Assembly (NCBI GenBank): GCA_039798745.1
Contig: JBDKFK010000011.1
Location: 1 to 44,568 of the forward strand
Source: JBDKFK01 sp039798745
GTDB taxonomy: Bacteria; Patescibacteriota; Microgenomatia; UBA1406; GWC2-37-13
Length of the DNA: 44,568 nucleotides
Reading direction: 5' to 3'
Numbering within the stretch: the first letter of the stretch is position 1; each line of letters opens with the position of its first letter. Shown piece after piece: positions 24,526 through 34,498 of the stretch. Made by a program: the position numbers and the translations under genes. The notes under the pieces were generated by a model. That model ran no database searches, was not told where the DNA came from, and saw nothing but the letters and a program-made list of their open reading frames with translations.

Positions 24526-25626
24526 ATGATTGTCATGAATGACTTTAAAAAAGAGTACGCGTTTTTCAAGCAGAATATTGATGCTGCGTTCCTTTCGGTG
24601 ATGGAAAGTGGTTGGTATATTCTCGGACCAAAAGTAGAGGAGTTTGAGAAGGTATTTGCTGAATATATAGGCGTACCTTACTGTATTGGTGTCGCAAATG
24701 GTCTTGAAGCCATTCAGATTACCCTTATGGCTCTTCATATTGGTAAGGGAGATGAAGTCCTTACAGTATCTCATTCAGCAGTAGCTACAACATTAGCCAT
24801 CACAAATGTTGGTGCTACACCTGTATTTGTTGATATAGACGAATACTATCACATGGACGCAAGTACTCTTGAGTCGTATATAACACCCCGTACAAAAGCT
24901 ATCGTTCCGGTTCATTTATACGGCCAGGCTCTTGATATGGATACTATTAACGAGGTTGCCAAAAAACATAACCTTGCGGTTATAGAGGACGCCTGTCAGG
25001 CTGCCGGAGCAGAGTTTCATGGTAAGAAGACCGGATCTATGGGTGTATTTGGTTGCTTCAGTTTTTATCCCACCAAAAATTTAGGTGGATATGGAGACGG
25101 AGGGGCAATAACGACATCATCACCTGACCTTTATCAGAAATGCAAAATGCTGAGAAATTATGGCCAAAGAAATCGTTATCATCATGAAATACAAGGCATA
25201 AACAGTCGTCTTGACGAACTACAGGCAGCGATTCTTCTCGCAAAGCTGCCACGGCTTGATGAATGTAATAAGAAACGAAATGAGTTTGCTCAGATATATC
25301 TTAAAGAGCTTGCTGGAGTTTCGCAGATTGTTCTGCCTAAATTGCGCGACAATAGTTTTCATATATTTCATCTTTTTGTTATAGAAGCAGAAAAGCGTGA
25401 TGAGCTCATGAAGTTTTTGTCAGCCGAAGGGGTTCAGTCGTTAATTCACTACCCGGTGCCAATACATAAACAGCAGTGTTACTCTGAGTACAATAACGTG
25501 ACTTTGAAGAATACAGAAGAAAAAGTAAATACGATTCTTTCACTGCCGATGCATCCGTTTATGGAAGAGGGAGAAGTAGTAAAAGTCTGTGACGCAGTTA
25601 AGAAGTTTTATGCTGCTCAGGGATAA
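24526..25626 (+). CDS. DegT/DnrJ-family sugar aminotransferase (FdtB/QdtB-like)
   Basis: 366 residues. The pyridoxal-phosphate lysine is K184 in SFYPTKNLGGYGDGGAI; EDACQAAGAEFHGKKTGS upstream binds the cofactor. Together with the cupin gene it should make a 3-amino-3,6-dideoxyhexose linked to dTDP. The dTDP-glucose synthase and dehydratase genes are not in the window, nor is an N-acetyltransferase. ATG 24535 is an alternative start. Confidence 0.9.
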   Translation: MIVMNDFKKEYAFFKQNIDAAFLSVMESGWYILGPKVEEFEKVFAEYIGVPYCIGVANGLEAIQITLMALHIGKGDEVLTVSHSAVATTLAITNVGATPVFVDIDEYYHMDASTLESYITPRTKAIVPVHLYGQALDMDTINEVAKKHNLAVIEDACQAAGAEFHGKKTGSMGVFGCFSFYPTKNLGGYGDGGAITTSSPDLYQKCKMLRNYGQRNRYHHEIQGINSRLDELQAAILLAKLPRLDECNKKRNEFAQIYLKELAGVSQIVLPKLRDNSFHIFHLFVIEAEKRDELMKFLSAEGVQSLIHYPVPIHKQQCYSEYNNVTLKNTEEKVNTILSLPMHPFMEEGEVVKVCDAVKKFYAAQG

Positions 25627-25631
25627 CTGCC

Positions 25632-26909
25632 ATGAAAAAACGACATCTGTACATAAGCGGCTTGATCCTTGTAAGCGGTACGATGATATCGAATGTCATT
25701 AATTTTGTGTTCAATATATATCTTGGCAGAACCCTGACATTACAGGACTTTGGAGAGCTGAGCCTTTTTACCAGTCTTCTTTACCTCACCTCAGTTCCTC
25801 TCGGCTCTTTTTCTGCGACTACTGCGCATTCAATAGCTATATTGTTTGGTAAGCGTTCAAAGGAACACGCTCAGGGATACTTTAGATATATGTTCGGCAA
25901 AACGATGATCTACGGTATACTCCTTACGTTGGCGTGGGCTGTCTGCACACCTCTTTTATCTCACTTCTTCAAGACACAGAGTTACACACTCATGGCTTTG
26001 TTCGCTCCTTTGTGGACGCTTAGCGTAGCAGGCTCTAATTTTTCGGGTTATCTCAAAGGGACACTCGCGTTTGGAAAACTTGCGATACTCGCAGTTGCAG
26101 AGTCAGCAAGCAGACTTATCGCGGTATTTCTCCTCATATCGCTCGGTTGGCATGAGTATATTGTTGCAGCTATCGTCTTATCGTATGTTCTCCAGGTGAC
26201 GCTTGGGTGGATATTCTGTCATGACGTCAATGCAGTTGCGCTTGCGGTAGAAGAAAAAAAGTTTAACGGGCTATTTTTCTGGACGTCTGCCCTTATAGGT
26301 ATATCGGTAATAACATTCCTTACCCTCGATGTTATTCTCGTTAAACATTTTTTGTCTGCTACCGAAGCAGGAGAATATGGACTTCTATCACTTGTAGGAA
26401 AGATGACGTATTTCTTCGGCTCACTTTTTGGCCCTTTTATGATTCCTCTTGTTTCGCACAACGAAGGAGCTAAAAAAGACAGTAAACGGACTTTTCTCTT
26501 TCTTTTTGCTATTACTTTGTTTTTTTCATTGGTTTCATTTATAGGATTGGGCCTTATGGGTTGGTTTGTTGTTCCTCTCATATTTGGTCCTAAAGTGGTA
26601 TCTATACTCCCTCTTTTGCCTGCCTACGTGTTGGCAATGGCCCTATTCACCTCGACTCAGCCTATTGTTTCTTACTTTCAGGCAAAAGAAAACTATTCAT
26701 TTGCTATCATTGGTTTCCTTATATCTCTTCTGCAGATTACGTTAACTATTGTTTTTCATGCAAACCTTACCCAAATAGTATGGGTGATGTTAGCTACAAG
26801 TCTTGCCAACTTAGTTTTTATGGGAGTTTTGTATGTAGCAGGTGACAAGTTGCAGAGTACGTTTGCCATTATAAGAAATATTCGAAGGAGACCATCATAT
26901 GAAGCATAA
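25632..26909 (+). CDS. polysaccharide flippase (Wzx/MOP superfamily)
   Basis: 425 residues with about 12 helices. The N-terminus ISGLILVSGTMISNVINFVF, then GRTLTLQDFGELSLF, is characteristic of Wzx/PST oligosaccharide exporters. It should move a lipid-linked oligosaccharide across the membrane. Its position between sugar-synthesis and glycosyltransferase genes supports this. Its end overlaps the following GT2 gene by 11 bases. Confidence 0.85.
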   Translation: MKKRHLYISGLILVSGTMISNVINFVFNIYLGRTLTLQDFGELSLFTSLLYLTSVPLGSFSATTAHSIAILFGKRSKEHAQGYFRYMFGKTMIYGILLTLAWAVCTPLLSHFFKTQSYTLMALFAPLWTLSVAGSNFSGYLKGTLAFGKLAILAVAESASRLIAVFLLISLGWHEYIVAAIVLSYVLQVTLGWIFCHDVNAVALAVEEKKFNGLFFWTSALIGISVITFLTLDVILVKHFLSATEAGEYGLLSLVGKMTYFFGSLFGPFMIPLVSHNEGAKKDSKRTFLFLFAITLFFSLVSFIGLGLMGWFVVPLIFGPKVVSILPLLPAYVLAMALFTSTQPIVSYFQAKENYSFAIIGFLISLLQITLTIVFHANLTQIVWVMLATSLANLVFMGVLYVAGDKLQSTFAIIRNIRRRPSYEA

Positions 26910-27804
26910 TAAAACCGTATATATAGGCATTCCCGCTCATAATGAAGAGAATAATATTGGAGCGCTTCTTACATCGATACTTGCTCAAAAAGGTTCAAAC
27001 TTTAGTATTGAAGCCGTGGTCGTTGCATGTGACGGCTGCACCGATAATACCGCGAATATTGTACGAACCTATTCTCAGAAATCACCGATCATCAAGGTTA
27101 TAGATGATGGTCGCAGAGTAGGTCAGGCAGCGCGTCTGAATGAGTTTTATAAACTGGTAAACACTGATATATTCATCACCTTTGACGCGGATACAGTGCC
27201 AGGCAATGAGCATACCGTCGCTGAAATAGTACAGGCTTTTGAGAATGATACGGTGGCTGTGGTCGGCGGACATGATAAACCTGTCCCACAGACAACCTTT
27301 ATCGGCAAAACACTCGAGGCCTATCAGATGTTCTGGAGAGAAATGATTACACATATTGATAATGGCAACAATGTTCACCATCACCCGGGCTGTGTATCTG
27401 CTTCCCGTGGGGATTTCTTAAAGCGTGTGTCTATTCCCAAAGGTATTCTGGCAAACGATCATTTTCTCTATTTTGAAGCGCTTAAACAGGGATACACCTT
27501 TAAAGCTGCTAAAGACGCGATTGTATACTTTAAAGTTCCCACAACCATGCGCGATTATTTTAAACAGACCACAAGATTTTATGACTCTGCAGATAATGTA
27601 AAAGCATATTTTGGCAGCTGGGTTAACACTCATTACGACATTCCGCGTAGTATTAAGCTGCGCGCGTACGCGGTAACGTTTTTTAAAAATCCATTTTATC
27701 TAACATCCGCTCTCGTGTTGCAGGTTCTCCAACGATTATTCAGATACCAGTTTGCCGAGAAAAATACCGATGGCATCTGGACACCCGTTAAATCATCAAA
27801 ATGA
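26899..27804 (+). CDS. GT2-family glycosyltransferase
   Basis: 301 residues. GT-A features: IPAHNEENNIGALLTSI near the start, ACDGCTDNT, and the metal-binding TFDADTVPG (about 94-102). The late ILANDHFLYFEALKQGYTF supplies the catalytic acidic pair. There is no QxxRW motif, so it likely adds single sugars. A hydrophobic C-terminal stretch may associate with the membrane. A ribosome site (AGGAG) precedes the ATG. Confidence 0.9.
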   Translation: MKHNKTVYIGIPAHNEENNIGALLTSILAQKGSNFSIEAVVVACDGCTDNTANIVRTYSQKSPIIKVIDDGRRVGQAARLNEFYKLVNTDIFITFDADTVPGNEHTVAEIVQAFENDTVAVVGGHDKPVPQTTFIGKTLEAYQMFWREMITHIDNGNNVHHHPGCVSASRGDFLKRVSIPKGILANDHFLYFEALKQGYTFKAAKDAIVYFKVPTTMRDYFKQTTRFYDSADNVKAYFGSWVNTHYDIPRSIKLRAYAVTFFKNPFYLTSALVLQVLQRLFRYQFAEKNTDGIWTPVKSSK

Positions 27805-28715
27805 AAAACCTCACACCACAAAAAATAATACGCGTTTCAGTCGGTCTTTCGCTGTTTAACGAAGCGAATAATATCGCCGGTGTTCTTCGAGGTATTTTGT
27901 CACAAAAACCGCACGGATGGGAGCTTAACGAAATACTCCTTTATAATGATGGGTCTACAGACGCCACTATTCAGGAGATAAAGAAAGTAAAAAGCCCGCT
28001 CATAAAACTTATAAACGATGGCAACAGAAAAGGAAAAACATTCAGACTCTCACAGATGTTCCAAGATTTCAGTGGCGACTTGCTGTTGATGTTTGATGGG
28101 GACATATCATTTGTGGGCACAGACGTAATTACCCGTATGGCAGAGTCATTTGACGATCCTAAGGTAATGCTGGTCGGTGGCAACTCTACTCCTTTTCCAC
28201 CGCGTAATTTTTTCCAGAAATGTGTGAATACAACATTTGATGTATTCTACAGATCCCGAAAATATATTAAAGATGGAAATAATATTTTTGGCTGCACAGG
28301 TTCTATCCTGGGAATAAGGAATATACTCGCAAAAAAAATAACATTGCCTGAGATCATAAACGAAGATGCCTATATTTATCTTTACTGCATGAGTACCGGC
28401 TATGCATTTGCGTATCAGGATAATGCCAAAGTTTTATATATGCTTCCTACAAATCTCCGCGATTATCTGAGACAGGCGTTTCGGTCACATCCTGAAGCTG
28501 TTGAGATAGAGCTTAAGAAATACTTTGGAGAGCTGGTGGATAAAGAGTTTCACAGACCTCTGAAGTTCTATGTAAAGAGTGTACTTATTACATTCCTTAA
28601 ACATCCTGTTGAAGTTATTTCTATGGTTGTTATTCATATGCTATGTAAGCCGTTTTATTCAATAATATCGAGTAGATATAAGTTGAGCTGGTTCACAGCA
28701 ACCTCAACTCATTAA
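27801..28715 (+). CDS. GT2-family glycosyltransferase
   Basis: 304 residues, a paralogue of the preceding GT2 (overlapping ATGA). Key parts are LSLFNEANNIAGVLRGIL, YNDGSTDATI, MFDGDISF and EIINEDAYIYLYCMSTGYAF. The Asp-x-Asp variant GDI differs from the DAD of the first copy, so metal binding may differ. The pair probably arose by tandem duplication and adds successive sugars to one glycan. Confidence 0.9.
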   Translation: MKNLTPQKIIRVSVGLSLFNEANNIAGVLRGILSQKPHGWELNEILLYNDGSTDATIQEIKKVKSPLIKLINDGNRKGKTFRLSQMFQDFSGDLLLMFDGDISFVGTDVITRMAESFDDPKVMLVGGNSTPFPPRNFFQKCVNTTFDVFYRSRKYIKDGNNIFGCTGSILGIRNILAKKITLPEIINEDAYIYLYCMSTGYAFAYQDNAKVLYMLPTNLRDYLRQAFRSHPEAVEIELKKYFGELVDKEFHRPLKFYVKSVLITFLKHPVEVISMVVIHMLCKPFYSIISSRYKLSWFTATSTH

Positions 28716-28717
28716 CT

Positions 28718-30508
28718 ATGAAAGCCACAGGCATTGTAGCCATTTTAAAAGGGAAAATAGGGACTAAGATTAACCGTAATATACATACGGCTATAGCTTC
28801 TGAAAGCATAGGTGACTACACCTTGGTAAAAGATATTACCCCCGTGTATTCGACGGTGAAATCAAGAGTTGGTATTTATAAAGATAAGAATGGACATAAG
28901 GTAGTCATAAAGAGATGTCAGTATACGGTTGAAGATCTGAATCTTGTGTATCTGAGAAACGAAGCTCAGCTCCTAAAAACTCTGACCCATGCGGGTAGTA
29001 CGTCACAGATTCTGCCGCCGTTTATCGAAGTTATAGAAAAACCAAACGAGTTTATTCTGGTAACCGGGTTTGCCGAAGGTGAGAGACTTGATCTTCTTGA
29101 GCAAGCTCTTCGAATCGACATAGTTGCCGAGACATATGAGAAGCTGCAGAGTCTATCGGCTATGGTGAAAGAACACGCGTTCAAGGATCTTCCTGTCAGA
29201 AATCCTATGTACTACCTTGTGAGCTTTATGATGAACCTGGGAAAACTTCTTTTTAAGGATCTGTCTTATGCAGGGTTTTATCTGAAGATGACGGCGTTGT
29301 TTTACGCGCATTATATATGGGGTAGTCTGAGGGGTATTGATTTGGGACTCGTACATAGAGATCTTTACGCTGATAATATTCTATACTCCGTTGAAAAGAA
29401 ATCTATAACATTACTCGACTGGGAGAGCGCGATTGTATCGGATTCGTTATATGATTTGGCGCAGATTGCGATGATTTATACACAGGAGATGGGAGTTGCG
29501 AACATGATCGAACTTCTCAAAAAATACATTGCTAACAATGCTCAAAGGCATAGATTTATTGGTTTAGCTATTTTCAACAGTCTGCAGATACTGGCTAATA
29601 ACAACACCGAAGACGAGGTTTTTAAGAGCACAAAAAAGTTTCTTGAGCTACTGTACAAAGACGTAATCCCGCAGATTATGTACAAAAAATCTCCTTTTGA
29701 GATAATTAACGCTCTCACACTCGACGCCATATTCGCATTTTATTCGCTCACGGGATTGCCCATGCGTGATGCTAAAAAGAAGATCATTCTTTGTTACCAT
29801 TCTGTGGGAAATGACGGCTGGCGTTTTTCGACCAGAACAAATACATTTAGTGAACATCTTACGTTTCTTGACTCAAAATATAATCTTGTCTCATTGCCTG
29901 AGTTGCTTAAGTCGCAAGACGGAGGAGTACATATAAGCTTTGATGATGGCTATGCAAACGTTGTAACCAACGCGCTTCCTCTGCTTGAACAACATAAAGC
30001 TGTGGCTACTATGTTTGCGATTGGTGACTCAGCGCATGCAAATAGAAAAGAGCTCGATAACGCGCTTCCTATAATGACTGACAGCGAGTTATTGATGTTG
30101 CGGAGTAAAGGTTGGGAGATTGGATATCACACATATACACACGCTAACCTTGGCACACTCTCCGATGCTCAACTCAAGGATGAACTCATTGAGGGTAAAC
30201 TTACGTTTGAGAAAAAACTAGGTATAACACTTACGTACTTCGCGTATCCTAAAGGAATTTATACGGAAAAAGTTGTTCAGTATGTAAAAAAAGCAGGCTT
30301 CGGATATGCTTTCACTGTTGATGGTAAAGATATGTCTCTGGAACATCAGGATAAGCTGCTCCTTGATAGAGTACCGATCGAAGGAGAGCTCACAGCCAGC
30401 CAACTTGGCGCGCTTATGTCACCGCTTGGGTTGTTTACCTCGAAATTATTTATGAAAATATTGGTCTTTAAAGAACGCTATATCACCTCTCGCCTGCGTG
30501 CTTCATGA
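28718..30508 (+). CDS. kinase-like plus polysaccharide deacetylase fusion
   Basis: 596 residues. The N-terminal part (about 25-330) is an aminoglycoside-phosphotransferase/lipopolysaccharide-kinase-like domain: VVIKRC for ATP, HRDLYADNIL (about 212-221, catalytic Asp) and LLDWESA (about 232, metal Asp). The C-terminal part (about 350-560) is a CE4 deacetylase: ILCYHSV, SFDDGYANV (about 407), and GYHTYTHANL with the metal histidines. Last gene of the glycan operon. Phosphorylating and deacetylating the same surface glycan is inference. I know of no common protein with this order. Confidence 0.8.
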   Translation: MKATGIVAILKGKIGTKINRNIHTAIASESIGDYTLVKDITPVYSTVKSRVGIYKDKNGHKVVIKRCQYTVEDLNLVYLRNEAQLLKTLTHAGSTSQILPPFIEVIEKPNEFILVTGFAEGERLDLLEQALRIDIVAETYEKLQSLSAMVKEHAFKDLPVRNPMYYLVSFMMNLGKLLFKDLSYAGFYLKMTALFYAHYIWGSLRGIDLGLVHRDLYADNILYSVEKKSITLLDWESAIVSDSLYDLAQIAMIYTQEMGVANMIELLKKYIANNAQRHRFIGLAIFNSLQILANNNTEDEVFKSTKKFLELLYKDVIPQIMYKKSPFEIINALTLDAIFAFYSLTGLPMRDAKKKIILCYHSVGNDGWRFSTRTNTFSEHLTFLDSKYNLVSLPELLKSQDGGVHISFDDGYANVVTNALPLLEQHKAVATMFAIGDSAHANRKELDNALPIMTDSELLMLRSKGWEIGYHTYTHANLGTLSDAQLKDELIEGKLTFEKKLGITLTYFAYPKGIYTEKVVQYVKKAGFGYAFTVDGKDMSLEHQDKLLLDRVPIEGELTASQLGALMSPLGLFTSKLFMKILVFKERYITSRLRAS

Positions 30509-31027
30509 CTTGAGCGACTTTTCAAATTCCTTTAGCCGTGCCATCTGAGGCTTCGTAGGGTTAATAAACGTACGCACTTTTCTCACCTGGGAATAGGCAT
30601 CTTCAAGAGTAAGCCCAAGGCTTAAAAGATATGCAATGGCCATAGTCGCGCCCCGTCCTTCACCATAGTGACAGTGAATATATACTTTTCCACCCGTTGA
30701 AATTTCATCTGCAGCAAACTTTACACCGGTTTTAAGATGTTGCATAGTTGGCGCAGTCCGATCGGTAGTTGGAAGATGACACAGATGAAACGTTTTCTCA
30801 AGCTGTTCCTTATGAGGCATTCGTAGCCGCATGTTTATGATGCCGGTAATTCCCAGCTTTTTCATCGTCGAAACCGCGCGTATTCCATATTGTCCTCCTA
30901 AGAACACATCACCGCTTATCTGACTACGTTTTAGCTGTGGAAGGCCGGTTATCCACCTCCATAGATGATCGGCTGCTCTTTGAAATGTGATTACTATGAT
31001 GAGATACAGACTACGGATTTTATTCAT
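30503..31027 (-). CDS. dual-specificity-type protein/lipid phosphatase
   Basis: 174 residues. The signature C119-x5-R125 (HCHYGEGRG) is complete, with a candidate general-acid Asp in LPTTDRT (about 86-92). A hydrophobic N-terminus (about 5-16) may anchor it. It is coupled by an ATGA overlap to the diacylglycerol-kinase-like gene, so a lipid phosphate substrate, as in PTPMT1-type phosphatases, is a reasonable guess. Its stop overlaps the converging fusion gene by six bases. Confidence 0.85.
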   Translation of the reverse strand: MNKIRSLYLIIVITFQRAADHLWRWITGLPQLKRSQISGDVFLGGQYGIRAVSTMKKLGITGIINMRLRMPHKEQLEKTFHLCHLPTTDRTAPTMQHLKTGVKFAADEISTGGKVYIHCHYGEGRGATMAIAYLLSLGLTLEDAYSQVRKVRTFINPTKPQMARLKEFEKSLKS

Positions 31028-31917
31028 ACACTTGTAGATGAAGGAACCAGTATTTTTATCGCTTTTGATACAACGGTCACTTTAATGGTACGCATTTGTT
31101 GTGGCTCGTCATCAAGTATTACGGTTTGAACTGCGGGCAACCTGACGGTTATATCTTTTGCTTTCCAGTGCTTCACAAGACCTGTCTGTTTATTTTTAAG
31201 CAGCATATTTCCGGTCATGGAGGCGAGTGTCGAAAGATTTGTATCTTTGAGAAGTATGACATCAAGCAAGCCGTCAGTCACTGAAACAGTCGGCAGAATT
31301 GAGACGCCAGTCAGACCCACATTGCCTGAGTTGGTAATAAGAAGAGTAGAACCGTCCGCTGAAACTTTTTGCCCATTAATTTTCATATGAAATGTTTTGC
31401 TATCTTGCTTACCGATATGTTTTAAAGCGGTTACTCCATACGCGAGTGCTCCGTAACTATTTTTAAGTTCTCTGGTTGCGTCTTTTACCATATGAGCAAA
31501 TGCGCCAACCGTGATCCTTATAAGGAACGGTTTGCCGTTGCATAGGCCCATATCTATATTTCTGACACGACTTTTGCCTCCAAACAGCTGCTGTAATGCC
31601 TTGCGGGTATCTGCCGCAATGCCAAGGCCTTTTGCCATAACGTTTGCTGTTCCTCCGGGAAGAATAGCTAGGGGTACATTTTTTTGAAAAAGAGCTATAG
31701 CCGCCTCCATTACAGTGCCGTCACCGCCGTAGATTACAATAAGGTCAGGTTGGTGGCGGAGGGCTTTTCGTATAAACATAATCACATCACCTTGTTTGTG
31801 GCTAACCGAGACATCCCAGCTCATATTGTTGTCATGGAATGTTTTATTGAGATAGGAAAGTATTGGCTCTTCACGACCGGCCGCAGGATTAATAACTACG
31901 TGTACGTTTTTATACAT
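31024..31917 (-). CDS. diacylglycerol/sphingoid-base kinase-like protein
   Basis: 297 residues from ATG 31917, chosen because the promoter (TTCCAT-N17-TATAAT, -10 at 31950-31945) starts RNA about 20 bases upstream and INPAAGRE then falls at the expected place. Motifs are YGGDGTVMEA (63-72) and LPGGTANVMAKGLGI (86-100), the ATP site of the YegS/BmrU/DgkB family. It should phosphorylate a membrane lipid. A longer frame to 31986 exists but lies before the promoter start. Confidence 0.85.
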   Translation of the reverse strand: MYKNVHVVINPAAGREEPILSYLNKTFHDNNMSWDVSVSHKQGDVIMFIRKALRHQPDLIVIYGGDGTVMEAAIALFQKNVPLAILPGGTANVMAKGLGIAADTRKALQQLFGGKSRVRNIDMGLCNGKPFLIRITVGAFAHMVKDATRELKNSYGALAYGVTALKHIGKQDSKTFHMKINGQKVSADGSTLLITNSGNVGLTGVSILPTVSVTDGLLDVILLKDTNLSTLASMTGNMLLKNKQTGLVKHWKAKDITVRLPAVQTVILDDEPQQMRTIKVTVVSKAIKILVPSSTSV

Positions 31918-32113
31918 AAAGATTGAAAATAGGGTATTACTAGCATTATATAACTTCATGCGTAGATATGGAATCTTCGTGATCATATACCCCTCTCAAA
32001 TATATTTCTCTAGGCTATATTTTGACGCACTTTTAGTGTATAATTAGAGATTCTCTATTTTATTATATTTTACTGTTGTGATAGTCCAATTATAGCGTAA
32101 TTCGGTTATTTTA

Positions 32114-33589
32114 ATGACTAATATGTTACATACTATATTCGCCCACCCATATAAGAAGTATTTTCTCGCCCTTCTGACTATTTTTGTCGTCTCAGTAGCT
32201 TTAAGAAGCTATAATCTGAACTATAATTCTCCCCACAATGACGAAGCGGATAAAATAGTCATCGGACGGATGGGATTATTTCAATGGGACTGGTGGACAT
32301 ATAATAGCTCTGCCTGGCTGGGAGGCTCTCCGTATATATACCCTGTTTTAACCGCACTTGCATATACTACAGGAGGCATCGTAGGCTCTCGACTTTTAAA
32401 TGTACTATTTGGCGCACTCACTCTTGAGGTTGTTTTTATGTTAACGTATGAACTTTCACCAGGTCGGAAATCATACAGGTATGGAGCTGGCATTATCGCG
32501 GCTCTTATTATGGCATTTACTCCTATCTCGTACTATGTAAGCCGGCTGGCCACCTATGATATGCCTAGTTTTTATTTTTTTATGACTAGCATAGCAGTTC
32601 TCTGCATAGCTCAGCAGGCAAAGAGGAATGCGGGAAAATATTATTTTTTTGCATCAGTGCTGTTGATACTGGCATTTTTGACAAAGTATGTGATTGCGGT
32701 TTATATACCGCTATTATTGGTCTATTCATATGCTATAGCGAGACATCATGATAAAAAATATCAACGGTATTGGTTTAGATATTATGTGATGCCGCTGTTT
32801 CTTATAGGAGGGGTCTATTTGTACGCGACATATGAAACATTTTTACAGTTTTCTATGTTACAAGCTACTAAGGACAAATCTGCACTGATGGAGATTGTAG
32901 GCATGCTTTGGTTTAACGATCCGCTTGTGTGGATTCTTTGGGTGGCAGGGTCTGTTGGTATGTTTCTTAAGAAGCAGCTAAAACTCTGGGCAGGCTTAAC
33001 TGTCTGTTCACTCTGGATTGTGCTGCCTCATCTTTTGTCTCAACGCGCTCTTCTTACTCTGGAGAAACAGACATATTTGACTGTAGCATTCATTGCCCCT
33101 ATTATAGGCATCGGCATTATGAATATTATCTCCATAATTCCCCGCAAAAGTATTCAGTATATGCTCGTTGGCGGTATGGTCTGTATACTATTCATTTACT
33201 GTGGAATTTCTTACAGAGATTCGCAACGGTTTAATATTATGTGGTCCAATGGCACACCTATGCTTCAAACGTTGGAAAAAACGGTACAGACAGATGACAA
33301 AGTGCTGGCAGAAGTGGGCGCGGCTGCTATTCTGGCAACCTATGAAAAAAACTATCCTCTTAATACCGCTACATTTGACTGGTTTGAACACGAAGGACAA
33401 TCCGGAGAAAAGGCTTATGTAGTTGCTGTAAAAGAGGGGTATTTTAACGTCATAGAACTTGAGATAGAAAAATATCATGAAGAAGCAGGCCAACGCCGCA
33501 TTTATCGTTCGATTCTGTCGAGTATAGATCAAAACTATACACGAGTATATGAAGAGAATGGTTATTTTATTTACAAACGTACATTTTAA
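32114..33589 (+). CDS. GT39-like membrane glycosyltransferase
   Basis: 491 residues with about 10-12 helices. The first periplasmic loop NSPHNDEADKIVIGRMG supplies the Asp-Glu pair of PMT/ArnT (GT-C) enzymes. A soluble C-terminal domain of about 100 residues follows the last helix. It would use a lipid-phosphate-linked sugar outside the membrane. The deacetylase gene begins three bases after the stop, so they share a transcript. Confidence 0.8.
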   Translation: MTNMLHTIFAHPYKKYFLALLTIFVVSVALRSYNLNYNSPHNDEADKIVIGRMGLFQWDWWTYNSSAWLGGSPYIYPVLTALAYTTGGIVGSRLLNVLFGALTLEVVFMLTYELSPGRKSYRYGAGIIAALIMAFTPISYYVSRLATYDMPSFYFFMTSIAVLCIAQQAKRNAGKYYFFASVLLILAFLTKYVIAVYIPLLLVYSYAIARHHDKKYQRYWFRYYVMPLFLIGGVYLYATYETFLQFSMLQATKDKSALMEIVGMLWFNDPLVWILWVAGSVGMFLKKQLKLWAGLTVCSLWIVLPHLLSQRALLTLEKQTYLTVAFIAPIIGIGIMNIISIIPRKSIQYMLVGGMVCILFIYCGISYRDSQRFNIMWSNGTPMLQTLEKTVQTDDKVLAEVGAAAILATYEKNYPLNTATFDWFEHEGQSGEKAYVVAVKEGYFNVIELEIEKYHEEAGQRRIYRSILSSIDQNYTRVYEENGYFIYKRTF

Positions 33590-33592
33590 CGT

Positions 33593-34498
33593 ATGCATAA
33601 CCATGACACGGGTGTCGAGTCCAATCATAGATTTTCCCTCATTGCGTGGCTCCTGACTCCATTATTAATAATATGGGTGGCCACAAGCTACTTATTTGGT
33701 GCGATAAAACAACCCGAGTGGACAAAGACACGTACTGATCAAAAGCATAATATTGTTATAAAGGAGGTTCCGGTAACTGTGAAAAAACCAAGTCCTGTGC
33801 CTCCATATGTATGGGATGGAAAAGGGCTTGTTACGTTATGGTTTGATGACGGTTGGATGTCTCAGTATACGATAGCGTTGCCCCTCCTTCGTTCGCACTC
33901 AATGAAAGGTGCGCTTGCGGTGCCGACCCAGCTTATAGGGCTGGATGGATATATGAGCTGGTACCATGTTCAAAAAATACAGGAGGATGGCTGGGAGATT
34001 ACAGCCCATACAAGAACACACAGCTGTGATACCAGCAAAATGACACCTGAGTTTCTCAAAAGCGAGTTGGTAGGAGGTAAACAGGATCTCACGGACAACA
34101 ACTTTACAGCGGATAACTTTGTTACTCCATGCGGGATTGAGACAAAGCTTATGCAAGATATAGTTAAAAAGCACTATACATCGCTCCGCACTTCGGAGCC
34201 TGGGTTCAATCCTCTTCCTGTGACTGAGCCTTACCATCTTCTGGTACAGACTATGCGTACCACCATAACACTTAAGCAGGTAAAGGCATGGATACAAGAA
34301 GCGGAAAGGACTCATACATGGCTCATTATAATGTTTCATCAGGTTGATGAAAGTAAAAGGGAGTACAGCGTGACTGCTTCTCTGCTCAAAAGTATTCTGC
34401 AGGAGCTGGAAACAGCGGATGTGCACATAGTTTCACCCTCTGAAGTACTTCAGTTAGAAATCGGAGCAACAGCAACACCTTCATATGGAATCAATTAA
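33593..34498 (+). CDS. membrane-anchored polysaccharide deacetylase (CE4)
   Basis: 301 residues. A single transmembrane helix (about 14-36) leaves the catalytic domain outside. The NodB-homology motifs are LWFDDGW (82-88; Asp85 and Asp86) and HTRTH (139-143, metal histidines). It should remove N-acetyl groups from a surface glycan. The next gene, overlapping by 14 bases, is a processive-type GT2, recalling PgaB/IcaB with PgaC/IcaA. Confidence 0.85.
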   Translation: MHNHDTGVESNHRFSLIAWLLTPLLIIWVATSYLFGAIKQPEWTKTRTDQKHNIVIKEVPVTVKKPSPVPPYVWDGKGLVTLWFDDGWMSQYTIALPLLRSHSMKGALAVPTQLIGLDGYMSWYHVQKIQEDGWEITAHTRTHSCDTSKMTPEFLKSELVGGKQDLTDNNFTADNFVTPCGIETKLMQDIVKKHYTSLRTSEPGFNPLPVTEPYHLLVQTMRTTITLKQVKAWIQEAERTHTWLIIMFHQVDESKREYSVTASLLKSILQELETADVHIVSPSEVLQLEIGATATPSYGIN

